64,000 nt of DNA from Megamerina dolium (GCA_963854835.1 OY978529.1:6544501-6608500); one strand, 5' to 3'. Shown: positions 47,400 to 59,572, counted from the first letter of the stretch. The notes: generated by a model not told the origin, from the sequence alone. Translations and numbers: made by a program.

Positions 47400-48345
47400 A
47401 TTCTTACTTATGTGGCCATTACAACCGAAAATCGATTTAGGCCGAACCAAGCATGGAGTCAGTTAGGAATTCCAAGCGCCGTCACGTTCTTCTGTGCTTT
47501 GTCTTTCCACCGGAGGTTATATCTTCCTCTTCTGCGTCGTCCACCAGCAGGTTCCAGTGGCTAAAAGCCGGAGAGTGTTCTTCCAATCGCTTGACATGAC
47601 CTAGCCAGCGCAGCCACTGAATTTTAATGCGCTTTATTATGTCAATATCGACATACAGCTCGTACAGCTCATGGTTGTACCTTATTGGATACTCGCCACC
47701 AACGCAAATAGGTCCAAAGATCTTGGGTAGGATTTTTCTCTCGAAAATTTCGAGCATCCTTTCATCTGAGGTTGAAATTATCCAAGCTTCGGCGCCATAT
47801 ATAAGGACAGGCATGATGAGATCACTTGTAGAGTGTGTTTTTCGTTTCTCGAGAGAGGGCCCGACTTCTCAATTACTTACTTAGTCCAAAATAGCATCTG
47901 TTGGCAAGAGTGATTCTTCGCAACATCTCCAGGTTGACGTCATTACTGGTGTTACTGCTGGTTTCAAGATAGATAAAGTCCTTCACTACTTCAAAAGCGT
48001 AGTTATCAAAACTTGTTGATACTAAGAACTTCGTCTTGCCCTCGTTCACCGTGAGACCCATTCGACGCGACTCTCTTTCAAACTTTGAGTATGCTGAATT
48101 GACTGCTCTCGTGTTCATGCCGATTATGTCAATATCAATGGCATACGCTAACAGCATGACACCTTTATTGAAGATATTGCCATTAAGTCGTAGATCAGCA
48201 GCTCGTATTATTTTCTCCATAATAGGATTGAAGGAGTCGCATGATAACGAATCACCTTGTCTGAAAGCCCGTTCGGTATTAAACGGCGTCCTTCCTAATT
48301 TTCAATGCAATCATATCGAACGAATTTCAGCTGGATAACTTTATA
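47400..48345 (-). pseudogene. Non-LTR retrotransposon RT C-terminal half
   Basis: The minus-strand frame 47873-48220 contains LLAYAIDIDIIGMNTRAVNS, where the catalytic YADD has become YAID, then RRMGLTVNEGKTKFLVSTS and RRITLANRCYFGLSK. Frame 47482-47814 continues MPVLIYGAEAWIISTSDERM, IFERKILPKIFGPICVGGEY and RIKIQWLRWLGHVKRLEEH. The 3' end (GGCCTAAATCGATTTTCGG and a TAAG-like end at about 47405) matches the nested copy at 2886-3047. The frameshift between the two frames and YAID mutation make it nonfunctional. Confidence 0.85.
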
Positions 48346-49613
48346 TTTCTGTTTGAAAAATATGAAAACATATATATGGAAATATAAGAGTTTATATGAG
48401 AGATTGATGTCGATATAGGTAGACGTGATATTAATCCGATCACGCCCATTTTCTAATATATTAATTCTGCAAGTAAGATGAACTTTGGATGAAATGGAAT
48501 TTTGATTTGGAAGCTACATATTTTCAGATGTGAAAATATACACATTCAACAAAATACCCCATTACTTACCCTAAATACTATGGGAGATAGGTGTGAAGTT
48601 CATCTAATAATAAGTTTTACTTCTAAATTCACCTTAATTCTAATTTTTATGGATGTTACTCATCTTGATGCAACATGTGTCTTTAAGTGTTAATATACAA
48701 GTCCAGTGCCACCGCGCTGAAGAGACAAACTAACTCCGCTCCACTTTCTTATTTCAACATATTATTGCACATTTATAATAAAAAATTGTTAAATATTTCG
48801 TCAAATTCATCGAATAGAAACGATACACTATTCATATTTGCCGAATAGAATCGTACATGATTAATGTTGCATTGCAGAAATGTTTATAAACATCATATAT
48901 TTATATACATCATATATTGAACATTAATATTAATTATTTTTCAAATATAAATTCCTATCATATATTAATTTTAATTAAAATTATTTCTATATCATGCAAT
49001 ACAAATACATATTTTTTCCAATAGGACAACTGTCATGTTATTATGACATTTGTATTCATTATTTATTGACATTTCACCAAGAATAGACTTACGCCAGAAC
49101 AACATTTACAATTTGTGGGCATTTATTTTCAACATCAGTGTTCAGTGAGAAATGTTTTTCATGCTCTTCGATAATTTTACATTTTCAAAGAAACTATTTA
49201 CGAACATTGAATGTCCTATTTTGATTATTAAATTGCTTTCAATGTGATTTGTTTTAAATAAAGCTCTTATTGTATCACCCTTTATTATATCACCCTTTAT
49301 ATTAACATTATAATCACATTCACAGCTTTGGTTTGGAAAAAAATTAAATATATATTACTCAAATTGTATACAAGGCAACCATAATATCATAGCAACATGC
49401 ATACATGCTTAAGTTTAGATACATATGTATCCAACATGATTTTGAATTATGTTGCGCATACGATTATATCAAACTCTTACATAAAGGGCGCCATTTGTTC
49501 CAGATATAAAATATTGTAGTAAATATGCATTAAAATTTTGTAACTAAAAGTGAACTATTTTCTATCGAAAAATCAATTGAACAAATCATCAGAATACTAC
49601 CCCGTAGTTAATA
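48346..49613. other. Noncoding A+T-rich DNA
   Basis: Very A+T-rich, with no recognisable gene or repeat. Confidence 0.6.
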
Positions 49614-49817
49614 CATTTTGTCAAATAAGTACCCGGAAATCGGAAAATCTCATTTTTTATTTTCCCTCTGAGAATATTTCAAAAAAAAAAATTTTCCCAG
49701 GTTGGCACAACTGTCAGCCACTATTCTGTGAATTTTTATTGCTATGTGTCATTTAGTTTGGTTACGGCGTCATTAGTAACAAGTCAACCTTTTGTGTGCG
49801 TATATTCCGACAGAATG
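49614..49817. mobile_element. Miniature mariner-derived element (MITE), 204 bp
   Basis: The element starts CATTTTGTCAAATAAGTACC after TA (49612-49613), continues as the left arm of the 54272 family, and ends GACAGAATG before TA (49818-49819). The transposase region and nearly all of the right arm are gone. Its right-hand TA is also the left-hand TA of the rosa element at 49820. Confidence 0.8.
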
Positions 49818-49819
49818 TA

Positions 49820-51108
49820 AAGGGTTATCCATTTTGCGGTTTCAAAAGTAAATGTAAATAAAACACATATAAGATATCTTTTATCATGATATTTCTTTTT
49901 TATTATAAAGTTTGAAAGTTGACATTATGTCTGAAATACTACATCATTTAAATGACCACCACGCGAATTGTTGCAAGCATCGATTCTTTTGAGGTAATTT
50001 TCGACCACTTTTTGACACATATTGGGCGGTATCTCAGCCATAACGTGACGAATGTCGGTTTTTAGGTGCTCAAGAGTTAAAGGTTTATCTGCATAAATAT
50101 CCACAAAAAAAAGTCAAGCGGTGTCAAATCGCATGATCTTGGTGGCCACTTGATATCGCCACGACGAGAAATTACGCGGCCAGAAAATTTCTCTTGCAAT
50201 AAAGCCATATTCGCTCGAGTTGTGTAGCATGTGGCACCGTCTTGTTGAAACCACATATTCTCTAAGTCGTATTCTTCAATAGCAGGCAAAAAAAAGTCGG
50301 TTATCATATGACCATAACGCTCCGAATTGACGGTGACAGTCGTTCCATCGTCGTTTTCGAAGAAGTAAGGTCCAATCACACCTCCGGACCAAAGAGCGCA
50401 CCAAGCAGTGACTTTTTGTGGATGTAGTGGCCTCTCTTTAATTACTTGAGGATTCTCAGAACCCCAAATACGACAATTTTGTTTGTTAACATACCCACCG
50501 AGTGAGAAATGTGCTTCGTCGCTGAAGAAAATTTTGTTCGAAAAATCGCCGTCCACCGCCTGTTGTTCAAGCACCCATTCAACGTGTCTACGACGTTGTG
50601 AATGGTCAGCTGGCTTCAGTTGTTGTGTGAGCTGGATTTTATATGGATGTAGGTGTAGATCCAAATGCAAAATACGCCATAATGTGCCGTAAGACAGCCC
50701 TAATTCCTGAGAACGACGAGGAATCGACACATTCGGGTCTTCGGCAACACTTTCACTTACAGCAGCGATATTTTCGGTGGTACGAGCGAAACGATGATGC
50801 ACCGGCCTTACAATATCTGTAACCGATCCAGTCTCTTCATATTTCTTCACAATTTTGCCAATTGCTTGCGTAGTTGGACGATTATGTAAACCATAATCTC
50901 CTCTTAAAGCACGATATGTGGCTGTGGCAGAATCACCATTTTTGTAGTAGGTTTTTACAATTTTAATGCATTGTGCGATAGTTAAGCGATCCATTTTCGC
51001 AAATGTCAAACATTGAACTGAAAAAGAAAGAAATTGTTTTAACAACTCAGTTTGACAGATGTCGAATTCTAGCCCTATACTTTTGAAACCGCGAAATGGA
51101 TAACCCTT
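49820..51108 (-). mobile_element. Rosa-group (DD41D) element, best-preserved copy
   Basis: Inverted ends (AAGGGTTATCCATTTTGCGG left; CCGCGAAATGGATAACCCTT right) and TA on both sides (49818-49819 and 51109-51110) define 1289 bp. It is the closest sibling of the copies at 19311 and 62621. Confidence 0.95.
50077..50994 (-). pseudogene. Rosa DD41D transposase, catalytic core intact, C-terminus frameshifted
   Basis: The start at 50994 (MDRLTIAQCIKIVKTYYKNG) is chosen because siblings share it; the frame is open further upstream only because the leader lacks stops. Residues 1-60 and about 70-120 form helix-turn-helix DNA-binding regions. All three catalytic aspartates are present: IFFSDEAHF, MWFQQDGAT and CDLTPLDFF, with 41 residues between the second and third. 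A deletion of about 16 bases after FFLW (near 50098) shifts the frame to IFMQINL-stop and removes the final 60 or so residues (KDRVYADKPLT... in siblings). It would excise and reinsert the element at TA sites; activity of this copy is unlikely. Confidence 0.9.
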
Positions 51109-51110
51109 TA

Positions 51111-52049
51111 TATTGTATATCGCCCTTCCACAATTGCTGGTACACTCTTAGCACGCTTCTGTATTAGAGATAGTGCTTCCCATGATTTTCGCTCATATTT
51201 TTTGTAAGATGAAAATAACATGCAAGCAACAACATTGTTAAGGGATTGTTAAGGGATAAAAGTTGTTGTTGTTATTTAGATTTTCTTTTTTTTTTTTTTT
51301 TCTTTTTCAAACATAAAAATTCCATCAAATCTGCGTGCATACACATATGTATGTTGTATGATATATGCGACTATATGACATGCATATAAATATGCGTATA
51401 CTCACACGTGTATATATACTCCTATATACACATGTGTATAGTTAGAAATGTATAATGTTGTGAATCCATTAAAAATGTTCCTTCGCTTCAAATTTTTAAC
51501 AAGTTGCCTTCTTATAGCTTTACCCCTAAAGTTATTATTGAGAAAACATTAAATACAAAAATAACATTCTCAATTAAAAGGCAAATACAATTGTGTTTTT
51601 TTACCAAACAAATAATATTTTATTAATACCATAGGAATTCGACCGATTGGAGTCTATTAATGAAAGCAAGTTCTAGCAAATGATATCCAACTTCCTAAAA
51701 TGAGTTTGTGTTATCGGGTTTTAGAGATATAATTTTTCTTCGAATATTTTTGTTACTATGTTTGTGGAACATATCTTGAGCAAAAACCTAATTATCTGAT
51801 TTTAAGATGTATTCAAACGCAGATAACTAATAAAACCTGACCCAAGTAGTACTAACCATATTTTCAATATCAAGATATTTCACTTCTATGGGTCCAAATG
51901 GTCACCGAAATCATATTTGAAAAAAAAAAACATTTTTTTTTTCGTTTTTATATTGCAATCTGTTTTTATAATAATCAGCAATACTTAATTATTTAAAGTA
52001 AAAATAAGAATATTAATCACGTATTAATAGAATTGGAATTGATATCCGA
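51111..52049. other. Noncoding DNA
   Basis: A+T-rich with poly-T near 51285 and TACATATGTA-like repeats; nothing recognised. Confidence 0.6.
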
Positions 52050-52800
52050 TATTAGTGGGTTGGGATGGGTTTGAAGTCTTTGATTGTGTTGCCATGCTTT
52101 TTGATTACTTCAGCAACCGTTGGGACTTTCAAGTCACGATGGATTTGATTGTTTGTGACATAATATGGGGCGTTTGTAATCATACGTAGGGTTTGGATTG
52201 AAATCTTTGGAGAATTTCGACATTAGAGGATGCCGCAGTACCCCACAGCTGTCCATACTGGTTTTAGAACAGCTGAGTAGAGTAAGAGTTTACTCTCGAG
52301 TGAGACTAGGGAGCTTCGATTTCGCAACCAGTGCAAATTTCTGAGTTTGATGCCTAGCGCCTTACGTTTGGTAAAGATAGGTGTTCTTCAAGTTAGTTTG
52401 CTATTGAGATGCATGCTTAGATATTTAGATTCGTTACATTGCGGAATATTTACATCGTTGAGTTTTACGGGTGGGCAGGTGCTATGTTTAAGGGTGAATG
52501 TAACCTGAACAGACTTGATTCGCCAACTTTTCAACCATTTAGTAATCTTTTCTAAACTTTTTGGAGCTTAGCCGAAGCTAGTTATGGAAGGTTATCCATG
52601 GCGAGGACAGCAGTGTCGTCTGCAAAAGTGCCAACGATGGATCCCTCAGAGGCTGGTAAATCGTATGTGTGAAGCAGATATAGAATGGGACCCATGGCGC
52701 TGCCTTGAGGTACACTGGCTGAACTTTCGTAGAGTTCAGATTGTTCTTCACCTTGCTTGACGAAAAAGTATCGACTTTCTAGATAGTACGAATAAAAATA
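52050..52800 (-). pseudogene. Jockey-clade LINE reverse transcriptase fragment
   Basis: Minus-strand pieces read ASVPQGSAMGPILYLLHTYD near 52700, then GTFADDTAVLAMDNLP near 52600-52650 with the catalytic FADD, VQVTFTLKHSTCPPVKLNDV near 52460-52520, and a C-terminal thumb with LKPVWTAVGYCGILCRNSP near 52230-52270. This is the Jockey-type order, in a more intact form than 33745-35110. Frameshifts and stops interrupt it, and no long frame survives. Confidence 0.8.
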
Positions 52801-52849
52801 AACATATAAACAGATTTGTATTTTTATTTTTTGTGTAGAATTCGTTTTT

Positions 52850-53090
52850 TTTTTTTTATATAATAGAGCATTCCTTATAGGTACTGTGTGAATATCCGGT
52901 ACAGGCTCGCCGCAGAATGACTCACCTCGGCGGTGATTTTATACATAACCTTACTGAGCTGCCTCACTGTCAATTGGAAAATATTTTAATCTTTACCCAA
53001 AGCTCGCTTTGGTTCCTAAGGTAAATGGGTTAGCCGACCTGCGGCATTACAATGGGTCTCACTAGATCTATCCGCCTCGTTCTAATCTAA
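52850..53090 (+). pseudogene. R1-like LINE C-terminus and 3' end
   Basis: The plus strand reads VLCEYPVQARRRMTHLGGDF near 52880-52945, then IHNLTELPHCQLENILIF, followed by a noncoding end with GCGGCATTACAATGGGTCTC near 53042. The latter resembles the type B tail of the SINE family (GTGGTATTACAATGGGCC at 16315). Confidence 0.65.
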
Positions 53091-53706
53091 CATCTAACAT
53101 TGTTCTTTTTATAAGGAAAACAATGTATCGATGAAGAAAATCTGAATGAGCAACTATACAAAAGTAAAGATAGAAATTATATGTCTTCACTGAGAATGCG
53201 AAACAACTTCTCAACATTAATAGGCGAATTTCACTATTTTTGGAGATACCAAAATATTTCATAGCCAAAAAAATTGTATTCACCGAGGTAAATGGTGCAA
53301 TATCCAGGTCAAAGTTAACAAAATAGAAATAAAAGTGGAAAACACTTTCTAGGGGCGTAAAATGTATGGCCGATCCCGATTATTTTTTCTACTTCATGTC
53401 TTTTGGGAATAGACTTACCTCTATCTCCACCCGATAAAGGGGCGGACATAAAAAATTAACATAATTGCGCTTGAAAATCGACAAAAGGTGAAATATTTTA
53501 CCAGCCCCATTAACTTTTTCTTCCCGCCATTTTTTCAAAATGCGCTTCCTTCTAAACCTTTGGATGGTTCTCGCTTCCAAAATTGATGTTTTTTTTATCA
53601 AATTGACTATCACTACTCCTAAGAATGGAGGTAGAAAGTGAGTACGAAAGCACAATGATAGTGTTGACGAAGTAATGTACGAAAACCCGATGACAGAAAT
53701 GTTTTC
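53091..53706. other. Noncoding DNA
   Basis: No recognised feature. The 88-codon minus-strand frame at 53389-53655 matches no family I know. Confidence 0.5.
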
Positions 53707-53774
53707 AAAGCCATTTTAAATTTTAGGAGTCCAAGCAATCAACATCTTTGTTTATCAATGCAGCTGCATTGATG

Positions 53775-54035
53775 TTTCTATAAAATTTAAAAAGCATAGG
53801 TTTGGTTATTATGGTTATTATTGATTAAAGAAGTCACATTTAGACTAAAAAGGGCCCTTTATGAAACCACAGAGCTGCTCTTCCAGTAGTACTGTGTGTT
53901 AAAGTTGAACAGTATCAGAAGGGACAAACTTATATTAGCCGGTTTCGAATGGCAGAACCCTTGAAACATCACTTTTTCTGAGCTTCTTGAGCTGAGCTTT
54001 TTTAAAAAGCTTTTCATGGCAAAGAATTGCCAAAT
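53775..54035 (-). mobile_element. SINE copy, tail type B, headless
   Basis: The minus strand matches the SINE body (TTGCCATGAAAAGC, AAAAAGTGATGTTTCAAGGG, AGCTCTGTGGTTTCATAAAG) and then the type B end (GTCTAAATGTGACTTC...CCAAACCTATGCTTTTTAAA). The tRNA-like head is missing. A roughly 50-bp flanking sequence is duplicated on both sides (53707-53756 and 54042-54091). Confidence 0.75.
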
Positions 54036-54271
54036 TTCTTTAAAGCCATTTTAGATTTTAAAAGCCCAAACGATCAACATTTTTGTTTATCGAGCAACTG
54101 AATTGGAAGCAAAATTTGATTAAAGCTTTTCAAAATTTTTTGTATTAAATTTGCATGACAAATTCTTTACCATTTGAAATTAACAATTTTTTGCATTTCT
54201 TATGCAATTTATTTGTACTACACTTATTAGCAATTTGATAGCAAGCTCAAAATTTTACAAACAAAGGTATA

Positions 54272-54825
54272 CATTCTGTCAAATAAGTACCCGGAAATTC
54301 TCATTTTTAATTTTCCCTCTGAGAATATTTCAAAAAATTTTTTTCCCCAGGTTGGCACAACTGTCAGCCACTATTCTGTGAATTTTTATTGCTATGTGTC
54401 ATTTAGTTTGGTTACGGCGTCATTAGAAACAAGTCAACCTTTTGTGTGCGTTGCGATTTCTTCTCGCCCCTCTTTGAACGATTTATACCAATCGTAAACT
54501 TGAGTTTTCGACATGGTTGAATCACCAAATGTTTTTTTTTTCAACATTTGCAACGTTTTGGCACAAGAAATTTCGTTTGAAACACAAAATTTCACACAAA
54601 CTCTTTGTTCGATATTTTTATCCATAGTAAAAATCGCAACGCACACAAAAGGTTGACTTGTTCCTAATGACGCCGTAACCAAACTAAATGACACATAGCA
54701 ATAAAAATTCACAGAATAGTGGCTGACAGTTGTGCCAATCTGGGAAAAAAATTTTTTTGAAATATTCTCAGAGGGAAAATTAAAAATGAGAATTTCCGAT
54801 TTCCGGATACTTATTTGACAGAATG
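54272..54825 (-). mobile_element. Mariner-derived element with about 190-bp inverted arms
   Basis: The two arms (54272-54465 and 54638-54825) are near-perfect inverted copies, start CATTCTGTCAAATAAG, and are flanked by TA (54270-54271 and 54826-54827). The central 170 bp encode on the minus strand MDKNIEQRVCVKFCVSNEIS and DSTMSKTQVYDWYKSFKEGR, the N-terminal helix-turn-helix part of a DD34D transposase. The catalytic domain is absent, so this is a nonautonomous internal-deletion derivative of a long-TIR mariner. Confidence 0.92.
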
Positions 54826-54827
54826 TA

Positions 54828-56736
54828 TGTGGTGCTACATATTGTATATATTACAAATGGAATTTTTCTGAAACGCTTGAATGTATTCATTTTTATGTAC
54901 TTCTCTTAGTAGGTGCTACATATCACTGCTCTGTCATACTTCTGGTAATGTATGCGTACGATTGCTGCAACCAACATTTTCTAACCTACCACAGTGTAAG
55001 CGACATTGGATAGACATAGTATATATGTAGAGGCGGACCAACGACCATGGACAACAAGTGATGATAATATACAACACATATATGTACTCAAATGTCCCAT
55101 AAGATATCCTCTCTCATGAGAAATATATATGTATGTACACATACATAGAAAGACAGAGGGGTGCAGGCAGAATGCAAAGGAAACATTAAAAGATGGAAAA
55201 AAAAACAATATGAGTAAGCAGCAAAAGAGTGAAACGTTGTATTCCACAAGCGCATATAAAATTGAAAAAGCTGTTAAAGAAGCAATAGAAGAATTGGGAC
55301 TGGAGGAAGTGCGAGGAGCAAGTTGGTAGTGTTTGCATATTGATGGGCATAAACAAATGGACACACACATTCACATCCAGCCAGCAAAGGAAAGTATGAG
55401 TACACACACACACACACACACACACATTGTTTTATGGGCTCCTATGTATGTTTGAATATGTATGTTTTTTTTTTTTTTTGTTGTCAGTAGGTACATGCAT
55501 CTGCATGTGTGAGTGAATGATTATGACATATGCATCCAAGTATAGCATGTGTATGCTTCGGCAATATATTACACATAAGCTATTGTCGAACACATTATAT
55601 GAATGGATATAAGCACCACATGCACTTAGGAATGGACGCAAATGTTCCATGGTTGGCTTATGTATGGAAGAGTTTTGAAAATAGTAACCAAAACGGCTAC
55701 AAACATACATACTACTACTACTACTACTACTACAAACACTGATAATAATAAAATTTCATGCTACATACTACAATATACGTAGCAGAAAATAGAAAGACAA
55801 AACAAACAAGACAACACAAACAACAAAAGTAGTAACAATAACACAAATAACTAAAAAAACATCATCATCATCATCATCATCATTTATCATTATCAACAAA
55901 ATTTTCCATAAAAACATTGATCATTATCATCATCATCATCATTATTATTATTATTATTATTATCATCAGCAGCATCATTGCTGTGTTATCAATGACAAGC
56001 ATCCCCATCTTGCATCTCTTTAGTCAAAACCATCTCCCATTACGTGCCGTCGGATATTGCATTAGTCACATGAGACACACTGCTGATGAGCATACCGGCT
56101 ATAATGATGATGTTGACGATGAAGACGTCAACAAATAATGTGTAGTCGAAAAAGTTTTAGCCAATCTTATTCAGTATCTGTTATGTATTAAATATGGCTA
56201 CACTAATCAATATTTGACAGCTAATATTCATTAAAAATTATTGAAAATAAATCAATAAAAATATTGCATCTGAAAATATCTGAAGATTTGATACTAGAAG
56301 AAGCTTCTATAAAGCCCTACACCCTGACAGATAGGCGGATATACTTTCGAAAATATCACACTTTTGTATCACTAGTAGTAGGCGTAGCCTTCAATATACA
56401 ATATATTGCAGATTTTCAGACATTCTCTTACAGGACAATTCTAGCAAATGTCCTTCAACTCACCACAGTCTTACGAAAGATAAAAAGCTCTTATAAGACA
56501 ATTGTCTATTCGGACAACTATCTTGAAAGCTCTTTTCTATCTTTCGAAAAATTAATTGAAAGATCTGATAGCGAGGAGATCTTAGTGATATCAGTTTGTT
56601 TTCATTGAATTTTCAAATACAATTTAAGCCAAAAAAAAACTATTTTTATAATGGAACAGATCTTTTTTGATAAAATATAATTTCACGTGGCACTAGACAA
56701 CGGTGTATTTTAAACCGACGGCGCTTACTGGAAAAA
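54828..56736. other. Noncoding DNA with CA, CTA and ATC repeats
   Basis: CA repeats at 55403-55426, CTA at 55707-55733, CAT at 55861-55883 and ATC/ATT at 55921-55970. The 114-codon frame at 56264-56608 lacks an ATG start and matches nothing known; near 56472-56550 it includes imperfect inverted AGAAAGAT/ATCTTTC sequences. Confidence 0.65.
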
Positions 56737-57030
56737 ATGCCATCAGAAAACCACCCTTTTGCTTTGACAGAGGAGTAATTTAGAAAAAATTATAGACGAC
56801 CCAAAAATATTTGCCAGTCTCTAATTAACGAACTGGAGCCTTATGTTACACAGCAATCGAGGGTACCGTTTAAGACGCGCTTCTTGGCAGTGTTACTCTT
56901 TTTTGGCCATGGTTCTGATCAGCAATGTGTTGGAAACTCATATGAAACTGCCATGAGCCAACCGTTAATTTCGCGTAGCATTGATTCCATTTCTAGGTTA
57001 TTGGTACAACATAAAGGAAATGAAATATGA
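56737..57030 (+). pseudogene. PIF/Harbinger-type transposase N-terminal fragment
   Basis: From an ATG at 56737 one frame stays open for 98 codons except for a TAA at 56776-56778. It reads FRKNYRRPKNICQSLINELE, VPFKTRFLAVLLFFGHGSDQ, CVGNSYETAMSQPLISRSID. The LAVLxFFGHGSxQxxVG...MSQxxxSRxI pattern is that of the N-terminal part of Harbinger nucleases (DDE superfamily). The catalytic aspartates lie downstream in the family and are not present here. Possible weak continuation in another frame (WxKFPKHRTPKTTS) lies after 57030. Confidence 0.75.
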
Positions 57031-57249
57031 TTTCCTTAAGCACAGAACTCCAAAAACAACTTCAATTGATCAGGTGAAGTTCGTTCTACCTTTCTTTTGC
57101 TGCAATATTTCAGCAAATTAAATTTTGAGTGTTATATTCTTATAAATATATTATTCATATTCATAATATTATTAATATTTTTAAGGGGGTATTCTGGTCT
57201 AGAGCCCTACTTTTTGGGTATTTTTCAAACTAGGATAAAAAAAATTAAA

Positions 57250-58910
57250 AACATTTTTACTATCCATTTTTATACCCTGCATAATGCAATATGCATGGTA
57301 TATTCATTTCGGTCAGATGTTTGTGTCCACTTGAAGGAATCTCCGGAGATATAGACATAGATATATATTCGTGATCAGCGTCGATTAAATTTTCGATTTA
57401 ACGATGTCCGTCCGTCCGTCCGTCCGACCGTCCGTCCGTCCGTCCGTCCGTCCGTCCGTCCGTCCGTCCGTCCGTCCGTCCGTCCGTCCGTCTGTCTGTC
57501 ACCTGGCTGGTTCGCACGATAACTTGAGTAAATATTGAGCTATTTCGATGAAATTTGGCATAAGTAATCTATGATCCAAGGGTACGGAGGGGATTGATAT
57601 TGGGCATGATCGGTCAATAACCACGCCCACACCAAGCATTCAAAGCGACTAACCTCGAAATTTTCAAAATCTTTAACTTGCTATAACTCACACAATATAC
57701 CACTTGGGACAACAATATTTTGTACATAGAGTTACATTATACTACTATATAATCTCACCAAAAGTGGATGAGCCACGCCTACTTTCTAGCGTAGCTCCCA
57801 TACAAAGTGTCTGTACTTCTTTTAAATTGAAACTGCTGTAACTTCTACAATCTTCTGTCTAGAATAACCATAACTGACACTTAGATTAACACGGTAGTCA
57901 GAAATAATATGGCAGAAAATCAATGTGCCACGCCCACTCTTTTTTGGGTCTCCCATACAAAGTTGCGGAAATTAAAAAAAATGTTACCGGTTATAACTTG
58001 CAAACTATTCAGCGTAGAGTAACGATATTTAAGGTGTGGATTAGTATTGTACGAGCAACTAGGTTCACAGAAAATGGGCGCACCACGTCGACTGTTTATC
58101 GTAGCCCCCATACAAATTTTAAATTGAAACAGCTGTAACTTCGGCAATCTTCTGTCTAGAATAACCATAATTGACACTTAAATTAATATCGTAGTCGGCA
58201 AAAATCTGGCAAAAAATCAGTGTGCCACGCCCACTCCTTCATGGGTCTCCCATACAAAGTCGAGTGAATTAAACTAAAATTTTAAGCTCCATAGATTACA
58301 AACCATTTAGCCTAGGACAACGAGACTTAGGGTATGGATTAGTATTGTACGAGCAACTAGGCTCACAGAAAATGGGCGCACCACGGCCAGTGTTTATCGT
58401 AGCCCCCATACAAATTTTAAATTGAAACTGCTGTAACTTAGGCAATCTTATGTCTACAATAACCATAATTGACACTTAAATTAATATCGTAGTCGGAAAT
58501 AATCTGGCGAAAAATCAGCGTACCAGGCCCACTTCTTATTGGGGCTCCCATACAAAGTTGAGGAAATTAAACAAAAATGGTAACCACCATAACTTAGAAA
58601 CTATTCAACGTAGGACACCAAATTTAAGGTGTGGATTAACATTGAAAAATTAATTGGATTTACTAGAAAGTGGTAAGCCACGCCCACTTTTTATATAGCT
58701 CCCATACTAAGCCTCGGAATTATCTTAAAATCCTTTTACTTCGTCAAAGTCAACCATATTTCGGGTGTGAATTAGTAGTATATGCAAAAATTGTTTCTCG
58801 AAAAGTGGAAATAAAAGAAAAGTTGGATATTCGAGTAAACTTTTTATATATAAATCTACATATGCAGGGTATAGTTTGGTCGGCCCCAGCCGACTGTAAG
58901 GAGATTTTTT
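57250..58910. mobile_element. Noncoding TCCG-containing repeat element with inverted TATACCCTGCATA ends
   Basis: TATACCCTGCATA near 57270 is inverted as TATGCAGGGTATA near 58860. Between lie a TCCG tract (57406-57500), a GATGAAATTTGGCA segment, and about three diverged roughly 300-bp units sharing CCACGCCCACT, TCCCATACAAAGT, AAATTGAAACTGCTGTAACT and TCTGTCTAGAATAACCATAA. Similar noncoding repeats are widespread in flies. No protein is encoded. Confidence 0.65.
57406..57500. repeat. (TCCG)n microsatellite
   Basis: About 20 TCCG units with few substitutions, ending in TCTG variants. Confidence 0.95.
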
Positions 58911-59572
58911 TATATAATATTTATTGATTTTTAAAGTATATAAAAAAAAGTCAAAAATTCATCCAATGACAGGCCGGTCAAATGGGGGTTGCCAGTCAAA
59001 CGGTGCTCCCTGGTTGACATGCTTCTAACCCTTGTAGTGATCTAAATCAAACAAATAAAAAAAATTCTCAATCAGTAAAGATGTCGCTATCTCTTGGACC
59101 TCGGCAAAAAAAAAAAAAAAAAATTCACAAAATGGCGTCCACTTAAAAAAAAAGTAGAAATGCTATATTTATTCTGATTTCCTCTTTATGCTTCCAGGTA
59201 TCTAGGAAAGATGGCACAAGTCCCACAAGTCCCACAAGTCTAGAGAAGTCTGACATCAAATCATTTACTTAAAACAATGATCACATCTTATGAGCTTTTC
59301 ACCTAAACTCTCTATTAGAAGAATTCATATGGCACATTCTTAATGTAACAAGGATAATTAGGGGTTAGTTTAACTAAGCAAGGTGTGCAACCTCAAAAAT
59401 TTATGAAATTTGGAACATTCTTTAGAATATCCAGAATCACGCATTTAGAGATAAAACATCTAACATTCATTTTACCTACTCAACACTTTTTCAGAATATA
59501 TATCACCTTAACTAACTTACAACAATTTTTTGTCTTCAGCATTTTTTCTGAACATATTTACTCCATAACATA
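58911..59572. other. Noncoding DNA
   Basis: No recognised gene; a triplicated CCCACAAGT near 59220-59240 is the only structure seen. Confidence 0.55.

Noticed and set aside
56264..56608. A 114-codon host gene
   Set aside because: The frame begins without an ATG and has no recognisable domain; its length is possible by chance in such sequence.
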